NCBI GenBank assembly: GCA_028751875.1
Contig: CM054140.1
Location: forward strand, 14,938,747-15,002,746
Direction of reading: 5' to 3'
Source of the DNA: Rapana venosa
Taxonomy: Eukaryota; Mollusca; Gastropoda; Neogastropoda; Muricidae
DNA: 64,000 nucleotides
In this document: positions 1 to 14,318 of the stretch, piece by piece
How positions within the stretch are numbered: position 1 is the stretch's first letter
Layout of the letters: each line of letters opens with the position of its first letter
The notes under the pieces: model-generated
The model's input: only the letters and a program-made list of their open reading frames with translations
Told to the model about the DNA's origin: nothing
The model's database searches: none
Program-made: the position numbers and the translations under genes

Positions 1-129
1 GGACTGGGATGGTGTGCAAGCATGTGATTGAGCATGTGGACACTGAGCAGTTGATATTTTCATGCACGTGTGTGTGTGGTTGTTGTTGTTGTTGTTTGTT
101 TATTCATTTTATTTATTTATTCTTTTATT

Positions 130-345
130 TCGCAGATAATGAAATAAGCAGTCATGTGCTTTTTTACATCCAGTCCTTATGTATGCAGTTTTGTAAATTT
201 TGTCATCTGTTCCCACCAGCACACAATGGCCTACTCTCGCTAACAGGTTTTAATGTGTGCACAAGATATTCTGTGTGTGTGTGTGTGCACATGCTTGTAT
301 GCATGTACACATTTGTATGCAAGAGCACATGTTGGCAACAAGGAG
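130..345 (-). mobile_element. Type-B SINE fragment (3' part)
   Basis: Reverse complement of the type-B body and tail (tttttacatccagtcc, ttttgtcatctgttcccacc, cacacaatggcctactct). Expanded GT repeats have grown at its right side. Confidence 0.75.
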
Positions 346-538
346 CATGACTCTGTGTGTGTGTGTACATTTCTGTATAGGTGTTTGTGCAAGTTGTGTC
401 TGCTATTCTAATCTTTGTTGAGGGATAGTTCTATAAAATTACTTAGGACCATATCATTGTTTGCTGCTGTGGTTCTTTTAATGCAAAGGGCCCTACATTG
501 GGTCACTTTGGTGGTGCTGTGTGCCTATACTTATCTAG

Positions 539-798
539 CCCATGAGAGCTTAGCTGTAGAGACAGAGTATGTTAGATGCCCTATCCATAGTGATGGCTAT
601 TACCTTTTCTCCACACCATTTCAAATCCTGGGCACATATGTTACAGAGGAGGAAGATCATCTGCATGTGAAACTGTACATCAAATCGACAGCACAATGCA
701 TTCCTCCTGCATGTGAGAATGACCCCACTCCCGTTTTGCATATTGTGACCAGTCAGCAGCAGGATCCAAGGACAGTTCTCTCTCAGTTTCTTGGAAAG
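539..798 (+). CDS. SYCP2: SYCP2-like exon 1 in window (end of Spt16M-like domain)
   Basis: Open frame ending in ...TVLSQFLGK followed by the donor gtaaac, phase 0. The 5' edge is uncertain: acceptor-like AG sites end at 538, 553 and 595, and sequence just upstream (about 485-530) belongs to a dispersed repeat. Similarity to the vertebrate Spt16M-like domain is by eye over about 45 residues. Confidence 0.6.
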
Positions 799-3700
799 GT
801 AAACGTCATTTTCCCTCAGTTATCCTGAATATTTGACATGTCTGTAATTATTCTCAGATGGCAAGGCTGCCACGTGCATTGTGTATAGAAGAACTCTCTT
901 TATCAAAGACCAGGGTTAACTCTTGATATGATAGTGTCCTGAACTGTAACTAGCAGTGCTTAAGGTGATCTTCACGAACCTTTAATTACATCTACAATGA
1001 TTCCATAATCTAGAATCTACCAGGATTCAAGGAAGGATAAGAGACTAGCTGTAAAATGTCTATGACTTGGTTGTCTCGCATTCCTTGGTGTCTCGGTGTT
1101 TTTTTTGCAATGCCACTCATTCCTATCTCTCTGCACACAGCCACGCACATTCTTGTTCTGTCACAGTCATAAAGCTGGCAACCTGGGGATGCTTTCAATG
1201 TTTGACAGTCTTGGTCGCAGCAGTATCGGAAGAGGCTCTGTGCTTCTGGTGGGTCATTGTGGTGGTGTTCATTGGAGCATATTTTGATCCAGCATATGAA
1301 GGACAACCCTAACTAAACCTCATACTGATGACAATAATATGAGATGTTAGAGTTGGATGCTTACTATAGAATAGAAACTATATCACATCTGTCTATGGTC
1401 AGCCACCCACAGATCTGCAGCAGGCCCTGAAGGCAGATATGAACTCTAAGGAAGCATGAAAGTGTGGGATAAAGGAAGACTGAGGTTATAATGAAACTAG
1501 TGAATGAAGGGCCACTGTATTATGACATCATTTTATTTCCATTGCATGATATTCTGAAGAATGGGGGCGCAGGATAGCTTAGTGGTTAGAGCGTTGCCCT
1601 TGTGATCTGTTGGCCCAGGATCAAGCCAACATGGAGGCATCTGTTTTGGGGCATTTTACCATGGATTAACACCAGTACTAACTCCACTCTCCCAAAAATC
1701 CTTTGGATGAGATATGAACCAAGGCCTCTTGTGCAAACATACACAGAACATCTTGTGCACACATTAAAAACCCATTCTGCCTTTCAGAAGAGTAGGTCAT
1801 GTCATGCCAATAGGAATGGATGACTTTTTTTAAGCACATGCACACAGATGTTGTGTTTAGACACCATCCCCCCTGCCCCCCACCTCACCCCCTCCAAAAA
1901 AAAGAGAATAAGACACTGCTTCTCATTGCCTCTGTTTTGTTCCCCAACCAAAGTTCATGACCCGCAGCTGGCAAGGCGTGGATATAAATAAACGGGGCAA
2001 AAGGAAAGGCAGCATTAGCAGCTTGCACTGTTGCCATGTTCAGCCATAAATCGCCCTTGCGTCTTTCACGCATCCTCTTGCACAATGAATTGTCAAAAAA
2101 AGACCAGCAAAGCTCTCTTTAAAATGAACTTTAAACAAGTTATCTTTTGACTCCAAACTCCATGTACTTTCTTTCATACTGGTTGATGTGACAGCAGTTC
2201 AAACGTACATGAAGATAAACAGGAGAGGTGTAGGCAGAAACACAATCACAACAGACATTTTTAACTCTCTCTCTATAACAGCAGGAATTTATAATATATA
2301 AACAATGAACATAGAGAAAACATTGAACGTGTCTGCATGCAGACTAACCTTTTTTTTTTTGGCTGGGAATTGTCCCTGCTGGCAGAGTGAGGCCATAAAT
2401 AAACACACCTTAGTGGGCTACCACGTGCAGTGGCGTGAGAGGGAGAGTGATGGAGAGCGTGTGGTGAGAATCTGGCAGTCATTAGTATTGGCTAGCCTAT
2501 CTGACTTCACTATAAAGTACTGCACCGACACTTGCCCCTTTGTTTCTTGGGAGACACAGTGTTTGTAAAAACAAATGTTTAAAAATAGTTAACCGAAAAA
2601 AGCAGCATAACAGTCACCACAAACAAGTAAAGCAAATATTGAAGTTTTGTTCACTGAAGTATGAACACTGGTAAAAATGTAGGAAATCCGGCAGCATATG
2701 ATAAAAAAGCCTTTCAAATAAAAATTCGCCCGGTCACTAATAGACCGCAAAGAAGGAATGTGTGCTGGCTCTGCGAGACGCTGGACTTTGACCCCTGACC
2801 GCACGGTGGCTAGATAGCAGCCAGATGGAATTTAGGTTACTGAGTGCAAGTTCCAGCCACCAACTAAAGAGTCGGGTTTTTCCTGTTTTGAGCAGCCGTG
2901 GAGAATGATAGTGAGGAGGATGTTTTTTCCCAGTTTATCTGCAATGCATCCATAATAAGTGCTAGGTCAGGAAGTGCTGTCACATTGTGCTTACACAAAT
3001 TTACAGCCACTCAAGCTAATAAGCAAACAGCTTCCTACATGCATCAAGGCACACTCACATTGGTTCAGTAATCGTTACCGGTTGCACTGGGTCTCTTTAT
3101 GCCCCATTTCATTGTTTGTGTGTGGACACTTCCAGTCTTTTCATTCATCCAGTACCGGAACATGGCCTAAGATGGGATGAGCTAAATTTGTTATACTGTC
3201 TGTCCTGTTTTGATTTTTCCCAAAGGGAAGACCTAGCAAAACCTGGGCTACCTGTATTGCAGATGATCTTAGAGAAAGGGGCATAAATAAGGAGGAAGCT
3301 CAAAACAAGAGAGAGATGGAGAAGGCTCATCAATGTCAAACCTCCCCTGGGAGAAACATGACAAAAAAGAAAGAAGAAGAAGTCCTGTTTTCTCTGTTCT
3401 CTTGAAGGCTATTTTATATGTAGGTGTCAGTCATTTACATTCTTTGTTCACTGTCTGGTTTTTAGCAATACTGTCAACTTTTTTGTTTAATTAATAGAAT
3501 CCAGTAATTTGCTTGTCGTAAATTTATGGGTAGATTTTCTTCTCTTTTTTTCATCTTTTTAAAATCTATTTTTATCTTTTTTTTGTGTTTGTTTGCTGCC
3601 TCATCGTTTGTGATGTCCCTGCCTGCTGTTCCTATGCCGCTCATCTAAATCTCCCTGCCACAGCCATACCCAGATTCATTGTGTCTCATCCCTAGGGGTG

Positions 3701-6700
3701 GAAGTCCACAGGGAGCCCATCAATATCAGGCCGTCATGGGGCCACCAGCTAGAGGGGCCCTGCACTGCTGCTGAGTCACTTTGGTGGTGTTCAGTGGTGC
3801 CTGTTCTGAGTTAACATATGCAGGACAACACCTACTAAGCCCCCTACTAACGACAGTATTAGCTCAGTCGCGGAGCCAGACTGAGTTGCCCACCCAAGGT
3901 GGCAATCACCACAACATCCCTCCAATGACTCCCCCTGAACCTCCCAACCCCAAAGGCGACCAGAGCAGCTGGGACTATGGAATCAAGAGGCAATTTTTTT
4001 TTATATGATGATCAGTGACAATGATGCTGATGTAATGATGCTGATGTGGAAGTGCATATGCTTTGAGACTACTTGACAGGGTTGTACTCTACACTTACTA
4101 TCATAATATATCCCGGCGTCAACCGGGCCCAAGAGGTACAGACACCTGCAGTGTTGGTCAGGTAATTTGAGCAATGCTCTCACGCTCACATCCATAAAGT
4201 GGATGAAGTTCGACTGTGTGGTCCCAGTCTACCCACTGAGCCCACAGCACACTCACTCTGGGTAGGAGCTGGTCGGAGTCCAAAAAATCCCTATGACTCT
4301 TATTGGATTCGAACCCACGACCTTCCAGTCTGAAATCCAAGGTGCTAACCACTGCACCATGGCAGCTGGTTATGAGTAGATTTTCTAGTTGTGCTACAAT
4401 AATGATCTGTGGAAAGGTGTCATGTTGACATATTTTTGTTTGTCATTTTCCACCAGCAGACAGTTGATAGTGGCAAGAGAGATGGATCACTGCCTTCAAC
4501 ACAGAAGGTGATGAAAACACACATTTCTGGCACAGAGGCCTCATTGTCTCTTATGAACAAGTACAGAAAAGTGTCTGTACCATCTGATCCCATGTCTACA
4601 CCTGCAAGTTCGGTTTTCCTGGGTTCAGTCATCAGTCAATCCAAAGGCAATACTGGCATTTTTTGTTTTTGTTGCTCTTTTATTATCATACTGTATTGAT
4701 TGGTATGCATGGGGCGTATGCATGTTTACACCTTTTAACCATATTATGACTGATGTGCATTTTGCTAGAACCAATTACCAAACAGAGCATGAAATAAAGA
4801 TTGATAAAACTTCTTTAGAAAATGTCCAAAACTTTAAATATCTAGACTCAGTCAAAGCAAAAACAAACAAAAAATGGTGAAACACATACCAAAGACATAA
4901 AAACAAGAAGAGGCATGGCTAAAATCAGAATGATCCAATGAAACAACAGCTGGAAAATTTGAAGCATCCCTTCTCCATTTTTTTCTGATCTTTGTTGGTC
5001 CTGCTGTCTTCATGGATTGTCATGCCACTGGATTTGTTGATGTTGCCAATAAGAGAAGCTGGTGGTCTGCCTTTTATTCTTTTTGCCTTGGTCTTACCTT
5101 GAAAGACAGTCTTCATGAGGTCTATGTCTTGGGGTCACAGTGCATGCTACAAGCCACCATAGGCAACTTTAGTCAACACAACTGTTCACCACCATAGGCG
5201 ATTTTCATCAGTGGCACAGGTCATGTTAAAAATGACAGTTTTTCATACAGTAACAAGGTTTCACACCTCGTTTGACTTGAGCAAATGATAGCAGACATAT
5301 CATCCTTCACCCCTGGTCCATTATGAGTGGAAAAACTGACCTTGTTATTCTGACATGGACCGAGTGCTGGGAAATCAGTAACAGCACTGAAAAATGCTTG
5401 GCACTGAAAATAATTCTTCAGTCAGAAACTTGCCAGCAACAGAGTTATTTTCTTTCTATTTGTTAATAATAGAAGTTTTCTTCTTGTTCCCAGTTTGTGT
5501 AGTTTGCTTGTGTGTGTTCTTCTATTTGTCCAGCTGACCCTGGGCAGCCACCTTAAAAAAGACACAGCTGCTTTCCTACTTTTGCCATAATCTTTCCTTT
5601 ATGTCCAGGATTCACAGCCTTATAGTATGACAGACTGTACTATGCATTTCACTGTTTTCATTTTCAGCTTGCAAGGAATGCTGCAGTTTTTCCAGGTGTT
5701 GTTTAATTGGATCATTCTGATTTTAGCCATGCTTACTCTTTTTATGTCTTTGGTACATAAGTCATCTTTTTTTTTTGGTGGGGTGGGGGGGGGGGGGGGG
5801 GGACTGAGCCTAAATATCGAGTCTTTGACATTTTCTGCCAGTGGTGTTGTATCATCAGTGAAGTGCAGATTTGTTATATTCCTGCCACATATCTTGAGAC
5901 CCTATGTCTTATATTATCAGACTCTCTCTTGACTTGTTCTGTATACATACTGAAAAGTTGAAGTGAGAAGATACTGTTTTTGAGATGTTGAAAAACTCAC
6001 CATTTTTATTGCTCCATCTGATAGTGCCCTTTTGGTCTTCTTAAAGTGAGGAAATTAGGGAGATGATGTGTTTTGAAAAGCCCATGGTATACACTGTGTT
6101 AAAAAGATGCTGGGGAATCACACTGTCAAAGGCTTTACTATAGTCTATGAAGGTGATAAAAAGTTCATCTGTACTTTTCACATTTTCAGTGATGTTTTGA
6201 AGCATGAATATCATGTCTATTGTTCCTCTGTTTGTTATTTAGCCTGCCTGACAGTCTGATAGTTCCAACTCTACTTTTTGCTTCATCCTGTTTAAGATTA
6301 TGATCAGCAGGATTTTACTTGTGTGACACATGAGGGGTATTGTCCTGTAGTTGTTAAAGTTCTTTACATTTCTGTTCTTGTGAAGCATGACAAATGCTTG
6401 TGACTTCTACACCTGTATAATACATGATTAATCAGCTTCTTTCGAAACCATTCATTGTTGCAGCAAAATCAAGGAAGGCCTCAAGTTTGTGTTCACCACA
6501 AACTATAGAACCTGTGGAAACACTTGACCATTCCCAAAGATTTTCTCGGAAGTCAGAGAGACTGGAGAGAAAGTCATCTATGTTGTCTAATCAGAGACTC
6601 TCCAAACAGAAAAGACAGCCTGTGTTAAGAAGAGATGGTAAGTTTGTTCTTTTTTTTGGCTTGGGGTTTTCTTTGGTTTTGTCTGTTCCTTGGCTAGAGC

Positions 6701-9700
6701 TCCAAGGTTCAACAATGGTGAGATTTTTGCACATGTGACCATTCCCCCACTATTCAGGTAGCCACATTCTGACTTCAGGGATGATGTCTAAACACGACAC
6801 CTGTGTGCATGTGTGGTGGTGTTTTTTTCTTGTCATCCATTTCTTCTGGCACACAAAGGCCTACTCAACCAAAGGGCGGAATAGATTTTTAACGTGTGTG
6901 CAAGATGTTTTGCATGCATTCACACACTAAGGCCTCAGTTTATAGTCGTATCCGAAGAACGTTATCATTCAGTCCAATTTTTTCGACAAACTGGAAAGAA
7001 AGGGTGAGGCTGAGAATCAAACTTAAAACTTCACAGTTGTTGGCAGGCAAATGTCTTAATTATCCTGCCACCCTCCTTTCTGTAAGTTCAAGTATTATAA
7101 GATTGTAAAAAAAATATCCTGTCTGGTGAAAATTTTTTTTTCTTCCTGTCTTTGTTTTTTGGTTACAAGTATGTATGTATGTATGTATGTATGCATGCAT
7201 GTATGTATGTATGTATGTATGTATGTATGCATGTATGTATGTATGAATGTATGTATGAATGTATGTATGAATGTATGTAATGTACCAATACAAAATAGTT
7301 TGTTTAATTCAAGCCTAAACTTTTTTGGTGGGTTATTTTTTCATTTGCTATTTAAAGAAGTATCCTCTTTGTGTATTTATTGATGGTGTATTTTGCATCT
7401 TTATCAGAACTTCTCCAGGTGGATTTTTTAGTTTTGGCCAGGAGTTGTTAGTGTTTGTTGTTATAAACTTTATATTATTCAGTAAAGAGTCAAAGTCACT
7501 ACAGACTGTAAACTTCAAATAGGAGTTGTCTGAAACTTTTAATATCTTTTCTTTTCTTTTTACAGGGAAGGAATCACATAAAAATTTGGTTGGTACCCAA
7601 AGACAGACTGAAGTGTTACAGTTATCAGGAGAAACGGACAACTTGCTGTCACAAAGCAGAAGCAGACAATCTGAAAAGAAAAAATGCGCCAAGTCATCTG
7701 TTCAGTGTGGAGGGACATCAATAATTTTTATAGATGAAGAGCAGTCAAAGCAGAGACAAGAGAACCAAACTGCATGTGGACATACCAGATATGCTTTTCG
7801 AGACAGTACAAACAGATTAAACAGAAGTAGGGAGAGAGCAGACAGTTCACAAAAGAAAAATGCAAAAAGCCGGATACAGACTGTGTCGGCTCATGAAGTT
7901 GAAAGTGAATGTCTTGATCATGAAAGTATGAAAGGAAAAACTATGGACCACAAATCAAAATCAAAAAAAGATGTGAAGAACAAAAAACTTGAACAAAAGG
8001 TGGAAACAGAAAGGATAAAAAACATTCAGACATCTCAGTTTAGACAACAGAAGCTGAATAAAAACTCTTCTGAGGACAGAAAGCAAGCTGGTTTTGTTTC
8101 TGATAGCAAGGGGAAGAAACTTGATGACAGTCAAGTGATAAGCTGTGCCTCTAATAAGAAGAGGGTGTCTAATCAACCACTACAGAGAAGGGAAACAAGA
8201 TCTATACTTCTCAACTTGATTACTTCACAAAGAGATGAACAGTTGGTTCAGAAACAGAAAGCAAGTGAGTATGAAGCATTGGGATTTGAATCTGATACAG
8301 ACAGCCAGGCAAAGTGTGATTATGGCATCAGCTGTGGACACACATCACCTGGGCTACAAAGTCCACAGAAAACCTTGGTCAACAAGTCAGGGGAAAGTGT
8401 GCCTATCCTTGTTTCTGACTCCCCAGCAAGTCACACACAAAGTATCTTTGAAAAAACATGTATTGCTGATCAAAAACCCAAGACAGTGCCATTGAAAAGT
8501 TATGGGAAAGGATCCAGTCATAGTGACCTACAAAAGAAAAATCCTCTGGAGAGATCTCAGCTGATGGGTAGACATTGCGAAGGTCACTGGAAAAAATCCA
8601 AACAAAATGAACAACGCAAAGATAAGAAAGAATCCACACAGATCAACAGACAGGCAAAAAAGGACCAAGAGAGATCCAAACAAAGTAAATCAGAGAAAGA
8701 TAAGGAGCAGTCCAAACAGAGTAGTGTGCCTTACAGAAATTACCAAGAAGGATCCAAACAAAACAGACAAGAGAAAGATCAGGAGATATCTGAACAAATC
8801 AAGACACAGGCAAGAAGGTATCGAGAGAACTTCAAACAACATGACAGACAAGAAGGAAATGATCAGCAAAGGTTCAGGCAAAATGATCAAGAGAAAGACA
8901 ATGAGAGATCAAAGCAGAACAAGAGACAAGAGAAAAACTACCAGGAGGAACACGTGGAAGATGACCAAGAGAGACCCTCCTCACAGAATGAACTACAAGA
9001 GAGAAATGATACAGAGAGAGTGGATCAGAGTGGCAGGCAAAAAATGCATTATGAAGAAAAACATTACAGAAATTTTGATTCTAGAAATGCAGTTTCTAGT
9101 GAGCATGAAGGAAAGGAAAGATACAGTCTAGCAAAAACAGGAAAGAAAAATGAACCCCTTTTTGAGAAAAGTAGTCAAGAAAACAAAACTCCTGTGAAAG
9201 AGACTGATAGTCAGGTTAAGAATTCTTCATCTTCATTCAGAAAGAATGCTTATTTGATACACCCAATGTTGGCAGCACAAGAGGGTGAAAAGGATGAAGA
9301 CAATAACAGCACAGAAGATAGCGACAGCCAAGAACAGACTGGTAAACATTACAAGTATAAAGATCTTGAAGACATGGTGTATGGAACAAACTCCACGCTC
9401 CCAAAAAGTAAACAGCTTTCTGATTCAAGAAACAAGTCTGGTAGAATACCTGAATGTTTCATTTCAAATGTTGATAATCTTGGCAATATTTCTAAGCAGA
9501 AACGCACTACGGATGGATCTACTTCCAAGCTTATGGATAGTCACAAGAAGGAAAAACCTGCAAAGAGTGTTTCTGATAAAAAAATTTCTTCAGGTAGAAG
9601 TCTAAGAGAGAGAGAACTGCTGTCTTTTGAAGAAAGTAGTGAATCATTGGAGGATTATAGGCTGGACAAAGAAGAATCACAAGGAAGTGCAATAGAAGCT

Positions 9701-12700
9701 GATTCACCTGGACTCTGTGACATTTCATGTAGAAAAAAGGCCAGATTTTCTCAGACTGGAATCCTGCAGACACAAAAGGGGAAACTGAACAAAAGTAGCT
9801 CATCCTCTGCGGCTGTAGTCAGACCTAGAAGTCTGGCAAGCTTGGACAGTAGTATATCTCCTATCAAGTTTATTTCACCAGATCCCTGGACTCAAAGCAC
9901 TGGAAAGGACCTGTATCAAGTGACCCCTGATGAATGTGAGGCAAGTCTTAAGCTGCATGTTAACACATGATATGAGTATTGTTCAGCCATAGTCAGCTTA
10001 CATTTTTTTTTTACTTCCTTTTTTTAACTTTATCATAATGACTATCTCACAAATGTAGTGGTTTCTATGCATGCAAGAGAAGTAAAATTTTAATACAAGA
10101 TTTCTGTATTGTCATGTAAGAATTTTTTGGTTAGTAATGCTTTTAACAGCATATTGACCTAACCTGCAAGAGCTCAAAGCATTGACATGAATGTAGTCAT
10201 CAGATATGTTTATGGATGTATGTAGACACCAGAAATACAGGCCATTGCCCACACACAGTTGAGAGACTCTAGATAACTCATATATGTAGCTGCATGTGTC
10301 CATACACATTTATTCTTACCTTCATACACACACACACACACACAGGGTTCTACTAAAATATTCCTTCTAAAATATTCCTTCTCAAATCTGGACATTGCTC
10401 ATGGACATCTGGGATTGCCCTGAGGAGGAAATTAGGATTTTCTGAAGTCACCCACACTTTTCAGGAGTATTTAGACTCCCTTAAATAAATATATTTCTAT
10501 ATTTATCCTCAGGCCATCTTGCATTCTTTAAGTGAAATGAAAACCCATGTTTTCTCTTATCTTCCTGGATTTTGATTCACACATGAGGATAGCATGGTGG
10601 TTAGAGTGATGCATTGGTGATCTGCTGACCCGGGTTCGAATCTTGTTCAAGAGGATTTTTCCTCTGGAGTTAACATGAGTGCCAACTCCATTCTCCCCAA
10701 AAGTCCTTCTGATGAGACTATAAACCAAGGTCCCATGTGCAAATGCACACAGAACATCTTGCGCACATGTTAAAACCAGTTCCGCTTTTCAGAAGAGTAG
10801 GCCTCTGTGTGCCAGTGAGAACAGATGACAAAATTTACAAAACTGCGTATGCACAGGGACTGGGTGTAAAAAAGCACATGAGTGCTTATTCCATTATCCT
10901 CGAAATAGAAGAATACAAATTTAAAAAGATAAAAAATCACCCTGATGTGTTTATGATAGCACAGATGAATGCAAAGCTGCTAGTCCCTCAGCATCCTCTG
11001 TGCATGAAATACATGCAAGAGACCAAACTGCAGGCTTCACTCTTCTTATTGGAGGGGTTTTATGCAAATGCATGCTATATGCACCATTTTGACAACAGAC
11101 TCGTAATGATTCTTAGATGATCAGAACAGGAACATTTATGCCTGTAAAAACCTAATCATGAGAGGTTATCCTGAAAGTTGCAGCTTACAAGCAAAGAAGA
11201 TGAGAATAATGTAACTTAGGTCAGTCATGGGGTTTTGTGTTTTAATAATAATAATAATAATAATGTATGGAATTTATATAGCGCTGAATCTTGTAAAGCA
11301 ACAAATCAAAGCGCTCAGATTTTATTTCATACCACTTTAAGTCACGGCAGATTTCTCTCCGTGAAATTCGGGCTGCTCTCCCCGGGGAGAGCGGGAGAAT
11401 GCGTCGCCACTTAGCGCTGCGCCACCCTTTCACCTTTTTTTTTTTTTTTTTTTTTTTTCCTGCAGCTGTATTTGTTTCCCTATCAGGTTTTGAGGTAGGC
11501 ATGCTTATAATTATGTATTATCCAAAGGAAGATTAGAAGAATTGTTTGTTGTGTGAGAACTTTGCAGCGTTCTCTTCTTTTATAATTTTCCCCTTCATTT
11601 CTTTCGACTATTTCTTTCTTTGCTTTATTGTTGTGTATGCTTGATTCATATTTCTGAAATCAATGGTCACAAGATTTGCTGTAAGGTATTTTTTGATGGT
11701 TCAGAATTTTGTTTATTTTCTTACAGGATACGAGAAAGAAACAGAACGTGGATAGTGAAAAAGATGGACTGTCACACCTATCAGAAAGAAACACGTGAGA
11801 CAGTAGTTATTGTTAATTGCTCTGTGTGTTCTTTCTTTAATTTAACGTCTGTTCATTCAAGGTGATATTAGACCAAAGATAAAGTGTTACAATACATAGA
11901 GAACATGTGTGTGTGCATGTGTGTGTGTTTACCTGTTAGTGTCTGTGCATGAGATAACAGAAAAAATACAAAGAAATTATGAGGGGGGGGGGGGGCATTG
12001 AACAGCTTAAAACTGCAGCACAAATAATTACAAAAGTTTGCTAACAGGGCTTCTAACTAAACAACTATCTCCAACATAACCACATCGGCCAATAATTGTT
12101 CAAATGACATATTTGAAATCTTACCTACAACTGTACCAGAAAAATATGGTCAAAGTACTTCACAGTGAAGAATGACATGCTTAAGTGATAAGTCAGAACC
12201 ACATAGACAAGTTTATGCTCTGTGTGTGTGTGCAAGCGTGTGTGTCTGTCTGTCTGTCGGTCTGTGTACCTGTCTGTGTGTCTCTGTCTATCTGACTGCT
12301 TTTGACACAACAAAATTGTGGCGTTCATTGGGTAGTCAGTTTGGGACCATCCATTTCAGTCTACAGCATTGCTCAGATTAGTCACTTCAAGCAAATTGAT
12401 AGTGAGTTTGCTTTTATTATCCTGTTCACTTCTATTTTGATGGGGCATAAGAAGAATAGATAGGATAAGTCTTGTCAGTCATTTGTACTAAACTCTCTCC
12501 CTCTTCATTGCTTCATGAAAAACTTCAGCTACACTACTTGCCTCTTAACAAACAAGTTATTGCCTTTGAGAAGGCATCAACTGCATTCTGTTGTATGTGG
12601 TTGTCTCAAAGTAGTTTTAAAGGGTACTTTACTTTTAGACTTGCTATTCAGCAAGTGACCCTGAAAGTTAGTTATAAGAGTTAAGCTGTTTGTCTGACTC

Positions 12701-13933
12701 CTGCTTTATAATGCTTTGAAATCAAGCTGCATCTGTGTTTCAAAAGTATTTTTTCCTATAATAATTGAAAATAAGAACTGACATTGAAAATATTTCCCAG
12801 AAGACCCATGAACTTAGGCTTCATCTTTGTTATTTTCCCAAATCTGTATGATGTTGTAAGTGACAACATCAAAAAAGGCAGTAGTAAATCTCTAGCTTGC
12901 TAACTTTGTATTTGTATACCACTGTAAGTCCCAGCATATTTTTCTTCATGAAATTCAGGCTGCTATCCCTGGGGAGAGTGCATCACACAAGATCAGTGCT
13001 AGGTGTTGTTGTTTTTAAAATGTCCTGCCTGCATGTATATTTGTTTCCCTATTAGAGTGGCTTTTTCCTACAGAATTTTACCAGGGGACTCAAGTCTGCA
13101 TGTGTATTTGTTTCCCTATCATAGTTGTTTGGTTTTTTTACAGAATTTTACCAGGAGACAACTCTCTTGTTACTGTCTGTTCTCTTGTGTGCACTGAATG
13201 CATGTTACACATGGGACCTCCTTTTTTTTGTCTCATCCAAAACACCTGGATGTTGTCATTGAATTTGTGCATGAAGATCAGTACCATATAGAACAAGTTG
13301 ATGTCCAGAAGTGAAAGTACAATCTCAAGCAAAACCACACTTGGGGAACAAGAACATCAGACAATGAGCAAATTCAAGTTAGCGCAGCAACTATTGCTGT
13401 CTGTCATATGAGTGACAATGCGTTGCCTTACCATTAAGCACCTGACAAGTCAGGCCCAATGCATCTGACTTCGTTGTGGACAAGAATTGCTTTGAGTTTT
13501 TTCAGGAAAGAAGGCAAATGAATGAACCAAGAAGGCAGAAAATAGACAAGAAGGAGGTGACAGGAAGAAAAAGAATAAGGCAGAAACACTGAGAGGGATA
13601 GAAAAGGGGGAATTTCTAGCACAGAATTTCCAGAGGGTGGGGATGCTATTTATACTGTCAGGCCCCTGACATCCCCACAGGGGAGTTAAGGGACTGGTTT
13701 GGTGTAGTCTTGTGATGTGTAGTATGGTACTGTATGTGTTAAATATCCATTGGGTGTTCCCATATACCTGCCTATACCATCAAAGTGACAAAAGAAGGTA
13801 GTTCTTTATTAGATTATTTAGAATTTCTCTAGTTCTCTTTTTAAAAAAAAGATTTCTTTGACCCTGACTCTCCTTTTTCTTTGTTTTTCATTCTGAGAGT
13901 TTGTTTAATTTCAGCTAAAAAGTTTGCATCACC

Positions 13934-13998
<65 letters not shown>

Positions 13999-14274
13999 AT
14001 ATATATATGTATATATATTTTTTTTTAATTTCTGTGTCTTTTCAGTCAAAAAAGACAAAATGCAGACTTGGCTAAAAAGAGGAGTTCATTTGTGAGTACA
14101 AAATGTGTCTCTTTAAAGGTTTTATTTATTGTAAGGATTTCCTGAAGTACCAATGTCTTTTTTCTTCCTTTTGAAGCTGATTCTGGGAGGAGACTATATC
14201 AAGTTTCTTTGAAAGAGATTTACAATACTTTTTTGTTCATTTCTCTTCTGCTCTGTAATTCAGCAAACACCACT

Positions 14275-14318
<44 letters not shown>

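Noticed and set aside
7168..7279. CRISPR-like direct repeats
   Set aside because: Simple microsatellite in a eukaryotic genome with no repeat-spacer structure.
7060..7383. Open frames of repeated MYVC and HTYI residues
   Set aside because: Translation of the TATG microsatellite.
7526..7565. Start of the 814-codon open frame taken as a protein start
   Set aside because: Sequence before 7566 is a pyrimidine tract ending in cag; exon 3 joins at 7566 in matching phase, so these codons are intronic.
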